From positions 310,001 through 374,000 of the forward strand of contig NW_026947627.1 of the NCBI RefSeq assembly GCF_034190915.1: a DNA stretch of 64,000 nucleotides, written 5' to 3'. Source of the stretch: Cavia porcellus (taxonomy: Eukaryota; Chordata; Mammalia; Rodentia; Caviidae). Below the pieces are notes generated by a model. It did not search any database. It was not told the origin of the DNA and saw only the letters and a program-made list of their open reading frames with translations. The first letter of the stretch is position 1; each line of letters begins with the position of its first letter. Both the position numbers and the translations under genes were made by a program. Positions 26,564-41,262 of the stretch are shown piece after piece.

Positions 26564-29228
26564 CTCACTCCTACTAGTGAATCTAATGTAACACACACCC
26601 ATACAAGGCGCACCACCCCGTCATGTTTTTCTCACTCCTACTAGTGAATCTAATGTAACACACACCCATACAAGGCGCACCACCCCGTCATGTTTTTCTC
26701 ACTCCTACTACTGAATCTAATGTATCACACACCCATACAAGGCGCACCACCCCGTGATGTTTTTCTGACTCCTACTAGTGAATCTAATGAAACACACACC
26801 CATACAATGCGCACCACCCCGTGATGTTTTTCTCACTCCTACTAGTGAATGTAATGTAACACACACCCATACAATGCGCACCACCCCGTGATGTTTTTCT
26901 CACTCCTACTAGTGAATGTAACACACACCCATACAATGCACACCACCCCGTGATGATTTTCTCACTCCTACTAGTGAAAGTAATGTAACACACACCCATA
27001 CAATGCGCACCACCCCGTGATGTTTTTCTCACTCCTACTAGTGAATGTAATGTAACACACACCCATACAATGCGCACCACCCCGTGATGTTTTTCTCACT
27101 CCTACTAGTGAATGTAATGTAACACACTCCCATACAATGCGCACCCCCCCGTGATGTTTTTCTCACTGCTACTAGTGAATGTAAAGTAACACACACCCAT
27201 ACAATGCGCACCCCCCCGTGATGTATTTCTCACTCCTACTAGTGAATGTAATGTAACACACACCCATACAATGCGCACCACCCCGTGATGTTTTTCTCAC
27301 TCCTACTAGTGAATCTAATGTAACACACACCCATACAACGCGCACCACCCCGTGATGTTTTTCTCACTGCTACTAGTGAATCTAACGTAACACACACCCA
27401 TACAATGCGCACCACCCCGTGATGTTTTTCTCAGTGCTACTAGTGAATCTAACGTAACACACACCCATACAATGCGCACCACCCCGTGATGTTTTTCTCA
27501 CTGCTACTAGTGAATCTAATGTAACACACACCCATACAATGCGCACCACCCCGTGATGTTTTTCTCACTCCTACTAGTGAATCTAATGTAACACACACGC
27601 ATACAATGCGCACCACCCCGTGATGTTTTTCTCACTCCTACTAGTGAATCTAATGTAACACACACCCATACAATGCGCACCACCCCGTGATGTTTTTCTC
27701 ACTCCTACTAGTGAATGTAATGTAACACACACCCATACAAGGCGCACCACCCCGTGATGTTTTTCTCACTCCTACTAGTGAATGTAATGTAACACACACC
27801 CATAAAAGGCGCACCACCCCGTGATGTTTTTCTCACTCCTACTAGTGAATCTAATGTAACACACACCCATACAATGCGCACCACCCCGTGATGTTTTTCT
27901 CACTCCTACTAGTGAATCTAATGTAACACACACCCATACAATGCGCACCACCCCGTGATGTTTTTCTCACTCCTAGTAGTGAATCTAATGTAACACACAC
28001 CCATACAATGCGCACCACCCCGTGATGTTTTTCTCACTCCTACTAGTGAATGTAATTTATCACACACCCATACAATGCGCACCACCCCGTGATGTTTTTC
28101 TCACTCCTACTAGTGAATGTAATGTAACACACACCCATACAAGGCGCACCACCCCGTGATGTTTTTCTCACTCCTACTAGTGAATGTAACACACACCCAT
28201 ACAATGCGCAGCACCCCGTGATGATTTTCTCACTCCTACTAGTGAAAGTAATGTAACACACACCCATACAATGCGCACCACCCCGTGATGTTTTTCTCAC
28301 TCCTACTAGTGAATCTAATGTAACACACACCCATACAATGCGCACCACCCCGTGATGTTTTTCTCACTCCTAGTAGTGAATGTAATGTAACACACACCCA
28401 TACAATGCGCACCACCCCGTGATGTTTTTCTCACTCCTACTAGTGAATGTAATTTATCACACACCCATACAATGCGCACCACCCCGTGATGTTTTTCTCA
28501 CTCCTACTAGTGAATGTAATGTAACACACACCCATACAAGGCGCACCACCCCGTGATGTTTTTCTCACTCCTACTAGTGAATGTAACACACACCCATACA
28601 ATGCACAGCACCCCGTGATGATTTTCTCACTCCTACTAGTGAAAGTTATGTAACACACACCCATACAATGCGCACCACCCCGTGATGTTTTTCTCACTCC
28701 TACTAGTGAATGTAATGTAACACACACCCATACAATGCGCACCACCCCGTGATATTTTTCTCACTCCTACTAGTGAATGTAATGTAACACACACCCATAC
28801 AATGCGCACCACCCCGTGATGTTTTTCTCACTCCTACTAGTGAATCTAATGTAACACACACCCATACAATGCGCACCACCCCGTGATGTTTTTCTCACTC
28901 CTACTAGTGAATCTAATGTAACACACACCCATACAATGCGCACCACCCCGTGATGTTTTTCTCACTCCTACTAGTGAATGTAATGTAACACACACCCATA
29001 CAATGCGCACCACCCCGTGATGTTTTTCTCACTCCTACTTGTGAATCTAATGTAACACACACCCATACAATGCGCACCACCCCGTGATGTTTTTCTCACT
29101 CCTACTAGTGAATCTAATGTAACACACACCCATACAATGCGCACCACCCCGTGATGTTTTTCTCACTCCTACTAGTGAATCTAATGTAACACACACCCAT
29201 ACAATGCGCACCACCCGGTGATGTTTTT
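26564..29228 (+). repeat. 3,067-bp tandem duplication, copy 2, missing six monomers (2,665 bp)
   Basis: 26,564-27,295 matches 23,497-24,228 at offset 3,067; 27,296-29,228 matches 24,631-26,563 at offset 2,665. The two parts join in phase near 27,296, so the 402-bp loss kept the 67-bp register. Homology stops at 29,229, where the unit reads CTCACACCTACT with CATAAAATG. Shared marks include the 62-bp monomers near 26,912, 28,181 and 28,578. Confidence 0.9.
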
Positions 29229-32200
29229 CTCACACCTACTAGTGAATCTAATGTAACACACACCCATAAAATGCGCACCACCCCGTGATGTTTTTCTCAC
29301 TCCTACTAGTGAATGTAATGTAACACACTCCCATACAATGCGCACCCCCCCGTGATGTTTTTCTCACTCCTACTAGTGAATGTAAAGTAACACACACCCA
29401 TACAATGCGCACCCCCCCGTGATGTATTTCTCACTCCTACTAGTGAATGTAATGTAACACACACCCATACAATGCGCACCACCCCGTGATGTTTTTCTCA
29501 CTCCTACTAGTGAATGTAATGTAACACACACCCATACAATGCGCACCACCCCGTGATGTTTTTCTCACTCCTACTAGTGAATCTAATGTAACACACACCC
29601 ATACAATGCGCACCACCCGGTGATGTTTTTCTCACTCCTACTAGTGAATCTAATGTAACACACACCCATAAAATGCGCACCACCCCGTGATGTTTTTCTC
29701 ACTCCTACTAGTGAATGTAATGTAACACACACCCATACAATGCGCACCACCCGGTGATGTTTTTCTCACTCCTACTAGTGAATCTAATGTAACACACACC
29801 CATAAAATGCGCACCACCCCGTGATGTTTTTCTCACTCCTACTAGTGAATGTAATGTAACACACTCCCATACAATGCGCACCCCCCCGTGATGTTTTTCT
29901 CACTCCTACTAGTGAATGTAAAGTAACACACACCCATACAATGCGCACCCCCCCGTGATGTATTTCTCACTCCTACTAGTGAATGTAATGTAACACACAC
30001 CCATACAATGCGCACCACCCCGTGATGTTTTTCTCACTCCTACTAGTGAATGTAATGTAACACACACCCATACAATGCGCACCACCCCGTGATGTTTTTC
30101 TCACTCCTACTAGTGAATCTAATGTAACACACACCCATACAATGCGCACCACCCCGTGATGATTTTCTCACTCCTACTAGTGAATGTAATGTAACACACA
30201 CCCATACAATGCGCACCACCCCGTGATGTTTTTCTCACGCCTACTAGTGAATCTAATGTAACACACACCCATACAAGGCGCACCACCCCGTGATGTTTTT
30301 CTCACTCCTACTAGTGAATCTAATGAAACACACACCCATACAATGCGCACCACCCCGTGATGTTTTTCTCACTCCTACTAGTGAATGTAATGTAACACAC
30401 ACCCATACAATGCGCACCACCCCGTGATGTTTTTCTCACTCCTACTAGTGAATGTAACACACACCCATACAATGCGCACCACCCCGTGATGATTTTCTCA
30501 CTCCTACTAGTGAAAGTAATGTAACACACACCCATACAATGCGCACCACCCCGTGATGTTTTTCTCACTCCTACTAGTGAATCTAATGTAACACACACGC
30601 ATACAATAAGCACCACCCCGTGATGTTTTTCTCACTCCTACTAGTGAATCTAATGTAACACACACCCATACAATGCGCACCACCCCGTGATGTTTTTCTC
30701 ACTCCTACTAGTGAATCTAATGTAACACACACCCATACAATGCGCACCACCCCGTGATGTTTTTCTCACTCCTACTAGTGAATCTAATGTAACACACACC
30801 GATACAATGCGCACCACCCCGTGATGTTTTTCTCACTCCTACTAGAGAATGTAATGTAACACACACGCATACAATGCGCACCACCCGGTGATGTTTTTCT
30901 CTCTCCTACTAGTGAATCTAATGTAACACACACCGATACAATGCGCACCACCCCGTGATGTTTTTCTCACTCCTACTAGAGAATGTAATGTAACACACAC
31001 GCATACAATGCGCACCACCCCGTGATGTTTTTCTCACTCCTACTAGTGAATGTAATGTAACACACACCCATACAATGCGCACCACCCCGTGATGTTTATC
31101 TCACTCCTACTAGTGAATGTAATGTAACACACAACCATACAATGCGGACCACCCCGTGATGTTTTTCTCACTCCTACTAGTGAATGTAATGTAACACACA
31201 CCCTTCCAATGCGCACCACCCCGTGATGTTTTTCTCACTCCTACTAGTGAATGTAATGTAACACACACCCATACAATGCGCACCACCCCGTGATGTTTTT
31301 CTCACTCCTACTAGTGAATGTAATGTAACACACACCCATACAATGCGCACCACCACGTGATGTTTGTCTCATTGCTACTAGTGAATCTAATGTAACACAC
31401 ACCCATACAATGCGCACCACCCAGTGATCTTTGTCTCACTGCTACTAGTGAATCTAATGTAACACACACCCATATAATGCGCACCACCCCGTGATGTTTT
31501 TCTCACTCCTACTAGTTAATGTAATGTAACACACACCCATACAAGGCGCACCACCCCGTGATGTTTTTCTCACTCCTACTAGTGAATGTAATGTAACACA
31601 CACCCATACAATGCGCACCACCCCGTGATGTTTTTCTCACTCCTACTAGTGAATGTAATGTAACACACACCCATACACTGCGCACCACCCTGTGATGTTT
31701 TTCTCACTCCTACTAGTGAATCTAATGTAACACACACCCATACAATGCGCACCACCCCGTGATGTTTTTCTCACTCCTACTAGTGAATGTAATGTAACAC
31801 ACACCCATACAAGGCGCACCACCCCGTGATGTTTTTCTCACTCCTACTAGTGAATCTAATGTAACACACACCCATACAAGGCGCACCACCCCGTGATGTT
31901 TTTCTCACTCCTACTAGTGAATCTAATGTAACACACACCCATACAATGCGCACCACCCCGTGATGATTTTCTCACTCCTACTAGTGAATGTAATGTAACA
32001 CACACCCATACAATGCGCACCACCCCGTGATGTTTTTCTCACTCCTATTAGTGAATCTAATGTAACACACACCCATACAAGGCGCACCACCCCGTGATGT
32101 TTTTCTCACTCCTACTACTGAATCTAATGTATCACACACCCATACAAGGCGCACCACCCCGTGATGTTTTTCTGACTCCTACTAGTGAATCTAATGAAAC

Positions 32201-33773
32201 ACACACCCATACAATGCGCACCACCCCGTGATGTTTTTCTCACTCCTACTAGTGAATGTAATGTAACACACACCCATACAATGCGCACCACCCCGTGATG
32301 TTTTTCTCACTCCTACTAGTGAATGTAACACACACCCATACAATGCGCACCACCCCGTGATGATTTTCTCACTCCTACTAGTGAAAGTAATGTAACACAC
32401 ACCCATACAATGCGCACCACCCCGTGATGTTTTTCTCACTCCTACTAGTGAATGTAATGTAACACACACCCATACAATGCGCACCACCCCGTGATGTTTT
32501 TCTCACTCCTACTAGTGAATGTAATGTAACACACACCCATACAATGCGCACCACCCCGTGATGTTTTTCTCACTCCTACTAGTGAATCTAATGTAACACA
32601 CACCCATACAATGCGCACCACCCCGTGATGTTTTTCTCACTCCTACTAGTGAATCTAATGTAACACACACCCATACAAGGCGCACCACCCCGTGATGTTT
32701 TTCTCACTCCTACTAGTGAATCTAATGTAACACACACCCATACAAGGCGCACCACCCCGTGATTTTTTCTCACTCCTACTAGTGAATCTAATGTAACACA
32801 CACCCATACAAGGCGCACCACCCCGTGATGTTTTTCTCACTCCTACTAGTGAATCTAATGTAACACACACCCATACAATGCGCACCACCCCGTGATGATT
32901 TTCTCACTCCTACTAGTGAATGTAATGTAACACACACCCATACAATGCGCACCACCCCGTGATGTTTTTCTCACTCCTACTAGTGAATCTAATGTAACAC
33001 ACACCCATACAAGGCGCACCACCCCGTGATGTTTTTCTCACTCATACTACTGAATCTAATGTATCACACACCCATACAAGGCGCACCACCCCGTGATGTT
33101 TTTCTGACTCCTACTAGTGAATCTAATGAAACACACACCCATACAATGCGCACCACCCCGTGATGTTTTTCTCACTCCTACTAGTGAATGTAATGTAACA
33201 CACACCCATACAATGCGCACCACCCCGTGATGTTTTTCTCACTCCTACTAGTGAATCTAATGTAACACACACCCATACAAGGCGCACCACCCCGTGATGT
33301 TTTTCTCACTCCTGCTAGTGAATCTAATGTAACACACACCCATACAAGGCGCACCACCCTGTGATGTTTTTCTCACTCCTACTAGTGAATCTAATGTAAC
33401 ACACACCCATACAATGCGCACCACCCCGTGATGCTTTTCTCACTCCTACTAGTGAATCTAATGTAACACACACCCATACAATGCGCACCACCCGGTGATG
33501 TTTTTCTCACTCCTACTAGTGAATCTAATGTAACACACACCCATACAATGCGCACCACCCCGTGATGTTTTTCTCACTCCTACTAGTGAATGTAATGTAA
33601 CACACTCCCATACAATGCGCACCCCCCCGTGATGTTTTTCTCACTCCTACTAGTGAATGTAAAGTAACACACACCCATGCAATGCGCACCCCCCCGTGAT
33701 GTATTTCTCACTCCTACTAGTGAATGTAATGTAACACACACCCATACAATGCGCACCACCCCGTGATGTTTTT
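29229..33773 (+). repeat. Satellite mosaic left of the 2,407-bp duplication
   Basis: About 68 monomers. 29,229-30,700 carries two C7 haplotypes (29,326 and 29,862), three CATAAAATG monomers and two CACCCGGTG monomers in the order also seen at 34,160-35,770 and 36,570-38,180; the offset from here changes from 4,947 to 5,148, so three monomers were gained or lost. 62-bp monomers lie near 30,448 and 32,320, and a 66-bp monomer (GATTTTTTCTC) near 32,763. 30,899-33,840 is repeated later at 38,320-41,262. Confidence 0.85.
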
Positions 33774-36180
33774 CTCACTCCTACTAGTGAATGTAATGTA
33801 ACACACACCCATACAATGCGCACCACCCCGTGATGTTTTTCTCACTCCTACTAGTGAATCTAATGTAACACACACCCATACAATGCGCACCACCCCGTGA
33901 TGTTTTTCTCACTCCTACTAGTGAATGTAATGTAACACACACCCATACAATGCGCACCACCCCGTGATGTTTTTCTCACTCCTACTTGTGAATCTAATGT
34001 AACACACACCCATACAATGCGCACCACCCCGTGATGTTTTTCTCACTCCTACTAGTGAATCTAATGTAACACACACCCATACAATGCGCACCACCCCGTG
34101 ATGTTTTTCTCACTCCTACTAGTGAATCTAATGTAACACACACCCATACAATGCGCACCACCCGGTGATGTTTTTCTCACTCCTACTAGTGAATCTAATG
34201 TAACACACACCCATAAAATGCGCACCACCCCGTGATGTTTTTCTCACTCCTACTAGTGAATGTAATGTAACACACTCCCATACAATGCGCACCCCCCCGT
34301 GATGTTTTTCTCACTCCTACTAGTGAATGTAAAGTAACACACACCCATACAATGCGCACCCCCCCGTGATGTATTTCTCACTCCTACTAGTGAATGTAAT
34401 GTAACACACACCCATACAATGCGCACCACCCCGTGATGTTTTTCTCACTCCTACTAGTGAATGTAATGTAACACACACCCATACAATGCTCACCACCCCG
34501 TGATGTTTTTCTCACTCCTACTAGTGAATCTAATGTAACACACACCCATACAATGCGCACCACCCGGGGATGTTTTTCTCACTCCTACTAGTGAATCTAA
34601 TGTAACACACACCCATAAAATGCGCACCACCCCGTGATGTTTTTCTCACTCCTACTAGTGAATGTAATGTAACACACACCCATACAATGCGCACCACCCG
34701 GTGATGTTTTTCTCACTCCTACTAGTGAATCTAATGTAACACACACCCATAAAATGCGCACCACCCCGTGATGTTTTTCTCACTCCTACTAGTGAATGTA
34801 ATGTAACACACTCCCATACAATGCGCACCCCCCCGTGATGTTTTTCTCACTCCTACTAGTGAATGTAAAGTAACACACACCCATACAATGCGCACCCCCC
34901 CGTGATGTATTTCTCACTCCTACTAGTGAATGTAATGTAACACACACCCATACAATGCGCACCACCCCGTGATGTTTTTCTCACTCCTACTAGTGAATGT
35001 AATGTAACACACACCCATACAATGCGCACCACCCCGTGATGTTTTTCTCACTCCTACTAGTGAATCTAATGTAACACACACCCATACAATGCGCACCACC
35101 CCGTGATGATTTTCTCACTCCTACTAGTGAATGTAATGTAACACACACCCATACAATGCGCACCACCCCGTGATGTTTTTCTCACTCCTACTAGTGAATC
35201 TAATGTAACACACACCCATACAAGGCGCACCACCCCGTGATGTTTTTCTCACTCCTACTAGTGAATCTAATGTAACACACATCCATACAAGGCGCACCAC
35301 CCCGTGATGTTTTTCTCACTCCTACTAGTGAATCTAATGTAACACACACCCATACAAGGCGCACCACCCCGTGATGTTTATCTCACTCCTACTACTGAAT
35401 CTAATGTATCACACACCCATACAAGGCGCACCACCCCGTGATGTTTTTCTGACTCCTACTAGTGAATCTAATGAAACACACACCCATACAATGCGCACCA
35501 CCCCGTGATGTTTTTCTCACTCCTACTAGTGAATGTAATGTAACACACACCCATACAATGCGCACCACCCCGTGATGTTTTTCTCACTCCTACTAGTGAA
35601 TGTAACACACACCCATACAATGCGCACCACCCCGTGATGATTTTCTCACTCCTACTAGTGAAAGTAATGTAACACACACCCATACAATGCGCACCACCCC
35701 GTGATGTTTTTCTCACTCCTACTAGTGAATCTAATGTAACACACACGCATACAATAAGCACCACCCCGTGATGTTTTTCTCACTCCTACTAGTGAATCTA
35801 ATGTAACACACACCCATACAATGCGCACCACCCCGTGATGTTTTTCTCACTCCTACTAGTGAATCTAATGTAACACACACCCATACAATGCGCACCACCC
35901 GGTGATGTTTTTCTCACTCCTACTAGTGAATCTAATGTAACACACACCGATACAATGCGCACCACCCCGTGATGTTTTTCTCACTCCTACTAGAGAATGT
36001 AATGTAACACACACGCATACAATGCGCACCACCCGGTGATGTTTTTCTCACTCCTACTAGTGAATCTAATGTAACACACACCGATACAATGCGCACCACC
36101 CCGTGATGTTTTTCTCACTCCTACTAGAGAATGTAATGTAACACACACGCATACAATGCGCACCACCCCGTGATGTTTTT
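33774..36180 (+). repeat. 2,407-bp tandem duplication, copy 1 (36 monomers)
   Basis: Marks in order: CTACTTGTG (33,984), CACCCGGTG, CATAAAATG, C7 haplotype (34,273), CACCCGGGG (34,565), a second C7 haplotype (34,809), ACATCCATAC, CTACTACTG, TTTTCTGACTCC, TAATGAAACAC, a 62-bp monomer (35,597), CGCATACAATAAG, CCGATAC, CTAGAGAATG. The last 134 bp (36,047-36,180) repeat the preceding dimer 35,913-36,046 (CCGATAC monomer plus CTAGAGAATG/CGCATAC monomer), a local two-monomer duplication. Confidence 0.92.
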
Positions 36181-38453
36181 CTCACTCCTACTAGTGAATG
36201 TAATGTAACACACACCCATACAATGCGCACCACCCCGTGATGTTTTTCTCACTCCTACTAGTGAATCTAATGTAACACACACCCATACAATGCGCACCAC
36301 CCCGTGATGTTTTTCTCACTCCTACTAGTGAATGTAATGTAACACACACCCATACAATGCGCACCACCCCGTGATGTTTTTCTCACTCCTACTTGTGAAT
36401 CTAATGTAACACACACCCATACAATGCGCACCACCCCGTGATGTTTTTCTCACTCCTACTAGTGAATCTAATGTAACACACACCCATACAATGCGCACCA
36501 CCCCGTGATGTTTTTCTCACTCCTACTAGTGAATCTAATGTAACACACACCCATACAATGCGCACCACCCGGTGATGTTTTTCTCACTCCTACTAGTGAA
36601 TCTAATGTAACACACACCCATAAAATGCGCACCACCCCGTGATGTTTTTCTCACTCCTACTAGTGAATGTAATGTAACACACTCCCATACAATGCGCACC
36701 CCCCCGTGATGTTTTTCTCACTCCTACTAGTGAATGTAAAGTAACACACACCCATACAATGCGCACCCCCCCGTGATGTATTTCTCACTCCTACTAGTGA
36801 ATGTAATGTAACACACACCCATACAATGCGCACCACCCCGTGATGTTTTTCTCACTCCTACTAGTGAATGTAATGTAACACACACCCATACAATGCGCAC
36901 CACCCCGTGATGTTTTTCTCACTCCTACTAGTGAATCTAATGTAACACACACCCATACAATGCGCACCACCCGGGGATGTTTTTCTCACTCCTACTAGTG
37001 AATCTAATGTAACACACACCCATAAAATGCGCACCACCCCGTGATGTTTTTCTCACTCCTACTAGTGAATGTAATGTAACACACACCCATACAATGCGCA
37101 CCACCCGGTGATGTTTTTCTCACTCCTACTAGTGAATCTAATGTAACACACACCCATAAAATGCGCACCACCCCGTGATGTTTTTCTCACTCCTACTAGT
37201 GAATGTAATGTAACACACTCCCATACAATGCGCACCCCCCCGTGATGTTTTTCTCACTCCTACTAGTGAATGTAAAGTAACACACACCCATACAATGCGC
37301 ACCCCCCCGTGATGTATTTCTCACTCCTACTAGTGAATGTAATGTAACACACACCCATACAATGCGCACCACCCCGTGATGTTTTTCTCACTCCTACTAG
37401 TGAATGTAATGTAACACACACCCATACAATGCGCACCACCCCGTGATGTTTTTCTCACTCCTACTAGTGAATCTAATGTAACACACACCCATACAATGCG
37501 CACCACCCCGTGATGATTTTCTCACTCCTACTAGTGAATGTAATGTAACACACACCCATACAATGCGCACCACCCCGTGATGTTTTTCTCACTCCTACTA
37601 GTGAATCTAATGTAACACACACCCATACAAGGCGCACCACCCCGTGATGTTTTTCTCACTCCTACTAGTGAATCTAATGTAACACACATCCATACAAGGC
37701 GCACCACCCCGTGATGTTTTTCTCACTCCTACTAGTGAATCTAATGTAACACACACCCATACAAGGCGCACCACCCCGTGATGTTTATCTCACTCCTACT
37801 ACTGAATCTAATGTATCACACACCCATACAAGGCGCACCACCCCGTGATGTTTTTCTGACTCCTACTAGTGAATCTAATGAAACACACACCCATACAATG
37901 CGCACCACCCCGTGATGTTTTTCTCACTCCTACTAGTGAATGTAATGTAACACACACCCATACAATGCGCACCACCCCGTGATGTTTTTCTCACTCCTAC
38001 TAGTGAATGTAACACACACCCATACAATGCGCACCACCCCGTGATGATTTTCTCACTCCTACTAGTGAAAGTAATGTAACACACACCCATACAATGCGCA
38101 CCACCCCGTGATGTTTTTCTCACTCCTACTAGTGAATCTAATGTAACACACACGCATACAATAAGCACCACCCCGTGATGTTTTTCTCACTCCTACTAGT
38201 GAATCTAATGTAACACACACCCATACAATGCGCACCACCCCGTGATGTTTTTCTCACTCCTACTAGTGAATCTAATGTAACACACACCCATACAATGCGC
38301 ACCACCCGGTGATGTTTTTCTCACTCCTACTAGTGAATCTAATGTAACACACACCGATACAATGCGCACCACCCCGTGATGTTTTTCTCACTCCTACTAG
38401 AGAATGTAATGTAACACACACGCATACAATGCGCACCACCCCGTGATGTTTTT
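36181..38453 (+). repeat. 2,407-bp tandem duplication, copy 2
   Basis: Matches 33,774-36,046 at offset 2,407 through both C7 haplotypes (36,680 and 37,216), CACCCGGGG (near 36,968) and the 62-bp monomer near 38,003, and ends after the single CCGATAC/CTAGAGAATG dimer, so it lacks the extra dimer of copy 1. From 38,320 it overlaps the start of the block shared with 30,899-33,840. Confidence 0.92.
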
Positions 38454-41262
38454 CTCACTCCTACTAGTGAATGTAATGTAACACACACCCATACAATGCG
38501 CACCACCCCGTGATGTTTATCTCACTCCTACTAGTGAATGTAATGTAACACACAACCATACAATGCTTACCACCCCGTGATGTTTTTCTCACTCCTACTA
38601 GTGAATGTAATGTAACACACACCCTTCCAATGCGCACCACCCCGTGATGTTTTTCTCACTCCTACTAGTGAATGTAATGTAACACACACCCATACAATGC
38701 GCACCACCCCGTGATCTTTTTCTCACTCCTACTAGTGAATGTAATGTAACACACACCCATACAATGCGCACCACCACGTTATGTTTGTCTCATTGCTACT
38801 AGTGAATCTAATGTAACACACACCCATACAATGCGCACCACCCAGTGATCTTTGTCTCACTGCTACTAGTGAATCTAATGTAACACACACCCATATAATG
38901 CGCACCACCCCGTGATGTTTTTCTCACTCCTACTAGTGAATGTAATGTAACACACACCCATACAAGGCGCACCACCCCGTGATGTTTTTCTCACTCCTAC
39001 TAGTGAATGTAATGTAACACACACCCATACAATGCGCACCACCCCGTGATGTTTTTCTCACTCCTACTAGTGAATGTAATGTAACACACACCCATACACT
39101 GCGCACCACCCTGTGATGTTTTTCTCACTCCTACTAGTGAATCTAATGTAACACACACCCATACAATGCGCACCACCCCGTGATGTTTTTCTCACTCCTA
39201 CTAGTGAATGTAATGTAACACACACCCATACAAGGCGCACCACCCCGTGATGTTTTTCTCACTCCTACTAGTGAATCTAATGTAACACACACCCATACAA
39301 GGTGCACCACCCCGTGATGTTTTTCTCACTCCTACTAGTGAATCTAATGTAACACACACCCATACAATGCGCACCACCCCGTGATGATTTTCTCACTCCT
39401 ACTAGTGAATGTAATGTAACACACACCCATACAATGCGCACCACCCCGTGATGTTTTTCTCACTCCTATTAGTGAATCTAATGTAACACACACCCATACA
39501 AGGCGCACCACCCCGTGATGTTTTTCTCACTCCTACTACTGAATCTAATGTATCACACACCCATACAAGGCGCACCACCCCGTGATGTTTTTCTGACTCC
39601 TACTAGTGAATCTAATGAAACACACACCCATACAATGCGCACCACCCCGTGATGTTTTTCTCACTCCTACTAGTGAATGTAATGTAACACACACCCATAC
39701 AATGCGCACCACCCCGTGATGTTTTTCTCACTCCTACTAGTGAATGTAACACACACCCATACAATGCGCACCACCCCGTGATGATTTTCTCACTCCTACT
39801 AGTGAAAGTAATGTAACACACACCCATACAATGCGCACCACCCCGTGATGTTTTTCTCACTCCTACTAGTGAATGTAATGTAACACACACCCATACAATG
39901 CGCACCACCCCGTGATGTTTTTCTCACTCCTACTAGTGAATGTAATGTAACACACACCCATACAATGCGCACCACCCCGTGATGTTTTTCTCACTCCTAC
40001 TAGTGAATGTAATGTAACACACACCCATACAATGCGCACCACCCCGTGATGTTTTTCTCACTCCTACTAGTGAATCTAATGTAACACACACCCATACAAG
40101 GCGCACTACCCCGTGATGTTTTTCTCACTCCTACTAGTGAATCTAATGTAACACACACCCATACAAGGCGCACCACCCCGTGATGTTTTTCTCACTCCTA
40201 CTAGTGAATCTAATGTAACACACACCCATACAAGGCGCACCACCCCGTGATGTTTTTCTCACTCCTACTAGTGAATCTAATGTAACACACACCCATACAA
40301 TGCGCACCACCCCGTGATGATTTTCTCACTCCTACTAGTGAATGTAATGTAACACACACCCATACAATGCGCACCACCCCGTGATGTTTTTCTCACTCCT
40401 ACTAGTGAATCTAATGTAACACACACCCATACAAGGCGCACCACCCCGTGATGTTTTTCTCACTCCTACTACTGAATCTAATGTATCACACACCCATACA
40501 AGGCGCACCACCCCGTGATGTTTTTCTGACTCCTACTAGTGAATCTAATGAAACACACACCCATACAATGCGCACCACCCCGTGATGTTTTTCTCACTCC
40601 TACTAGTGAATGTAATGTAACACACACCCATACAATGCGCACCACCCCGTGATGTTTTTCTCACTCCTACTAGTGAATCTAATGTAACACACACCCATAC
40701 AAGGTGCACCACCCCGTGATGTTTTTCTCACTCCTGCTAGTGAATCTAATGTAACACACACCCATACAAGGCGCACCACCCCGTGATGTTTTTCTCACTC
40801 CTACTAGTGAATCTAATGTAACACACACCCATACAATGCGCACCACCCCGTGATGCTTTTCTCACTCCTACTAGTGAATCTAATGTAACACACACCCATA
40901 CAATGCGCACCACCCGGTGATGTTTTTCTCACTCCTACTAGTGAATCTAATGTAACACACACCCATACAATGCGCACCACCCCGTGATGTTTTTCTCACT
41001 CCTACTAGTGAATGTAATGTAACACACTCCCATACAATGCGCACCCCCCCGTGATGTTTTTCTCACTCCTACTAGTGAATGTAAAGTAACACACACCCAT
41101 ACAATGCGCACCCCCCCGTGATGTATTTCTCACTCCTACTAGTGAATGTAATGTAACACACACCCATACAATGCGCACCACCCCGTGATGTTTTTCTCAC
41201 TCCTACTAGTGAATGTAATGTAACACACACCCATACAATGCGCACCACCCCGTGATGTTTTT
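38320..41262 (+). repeat. Second copy of the 30,899-33,840 block
   Basis: Offset is 7,421 bp up to the 66-bp monomer at 32,763 and 7,422 bp after it, because this copy has a normal 67-bp monomer there. Shared marks: CCGATAC, GATGTTTATC, ACAACCATAC, CCCTTCCAATG, CACCACGT, TTTGTCTCATTGC, CCCAGTGATC, CATATAATG, CATACACTG, CTATTAG, CTACTACTG, a 62-bp monomer (39,740), CCTGCTAG, GATGCTTTTC and a C7 haplotype (41,025). Homology stops at 41,263 versus 33,841. Confidence 0.9.
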
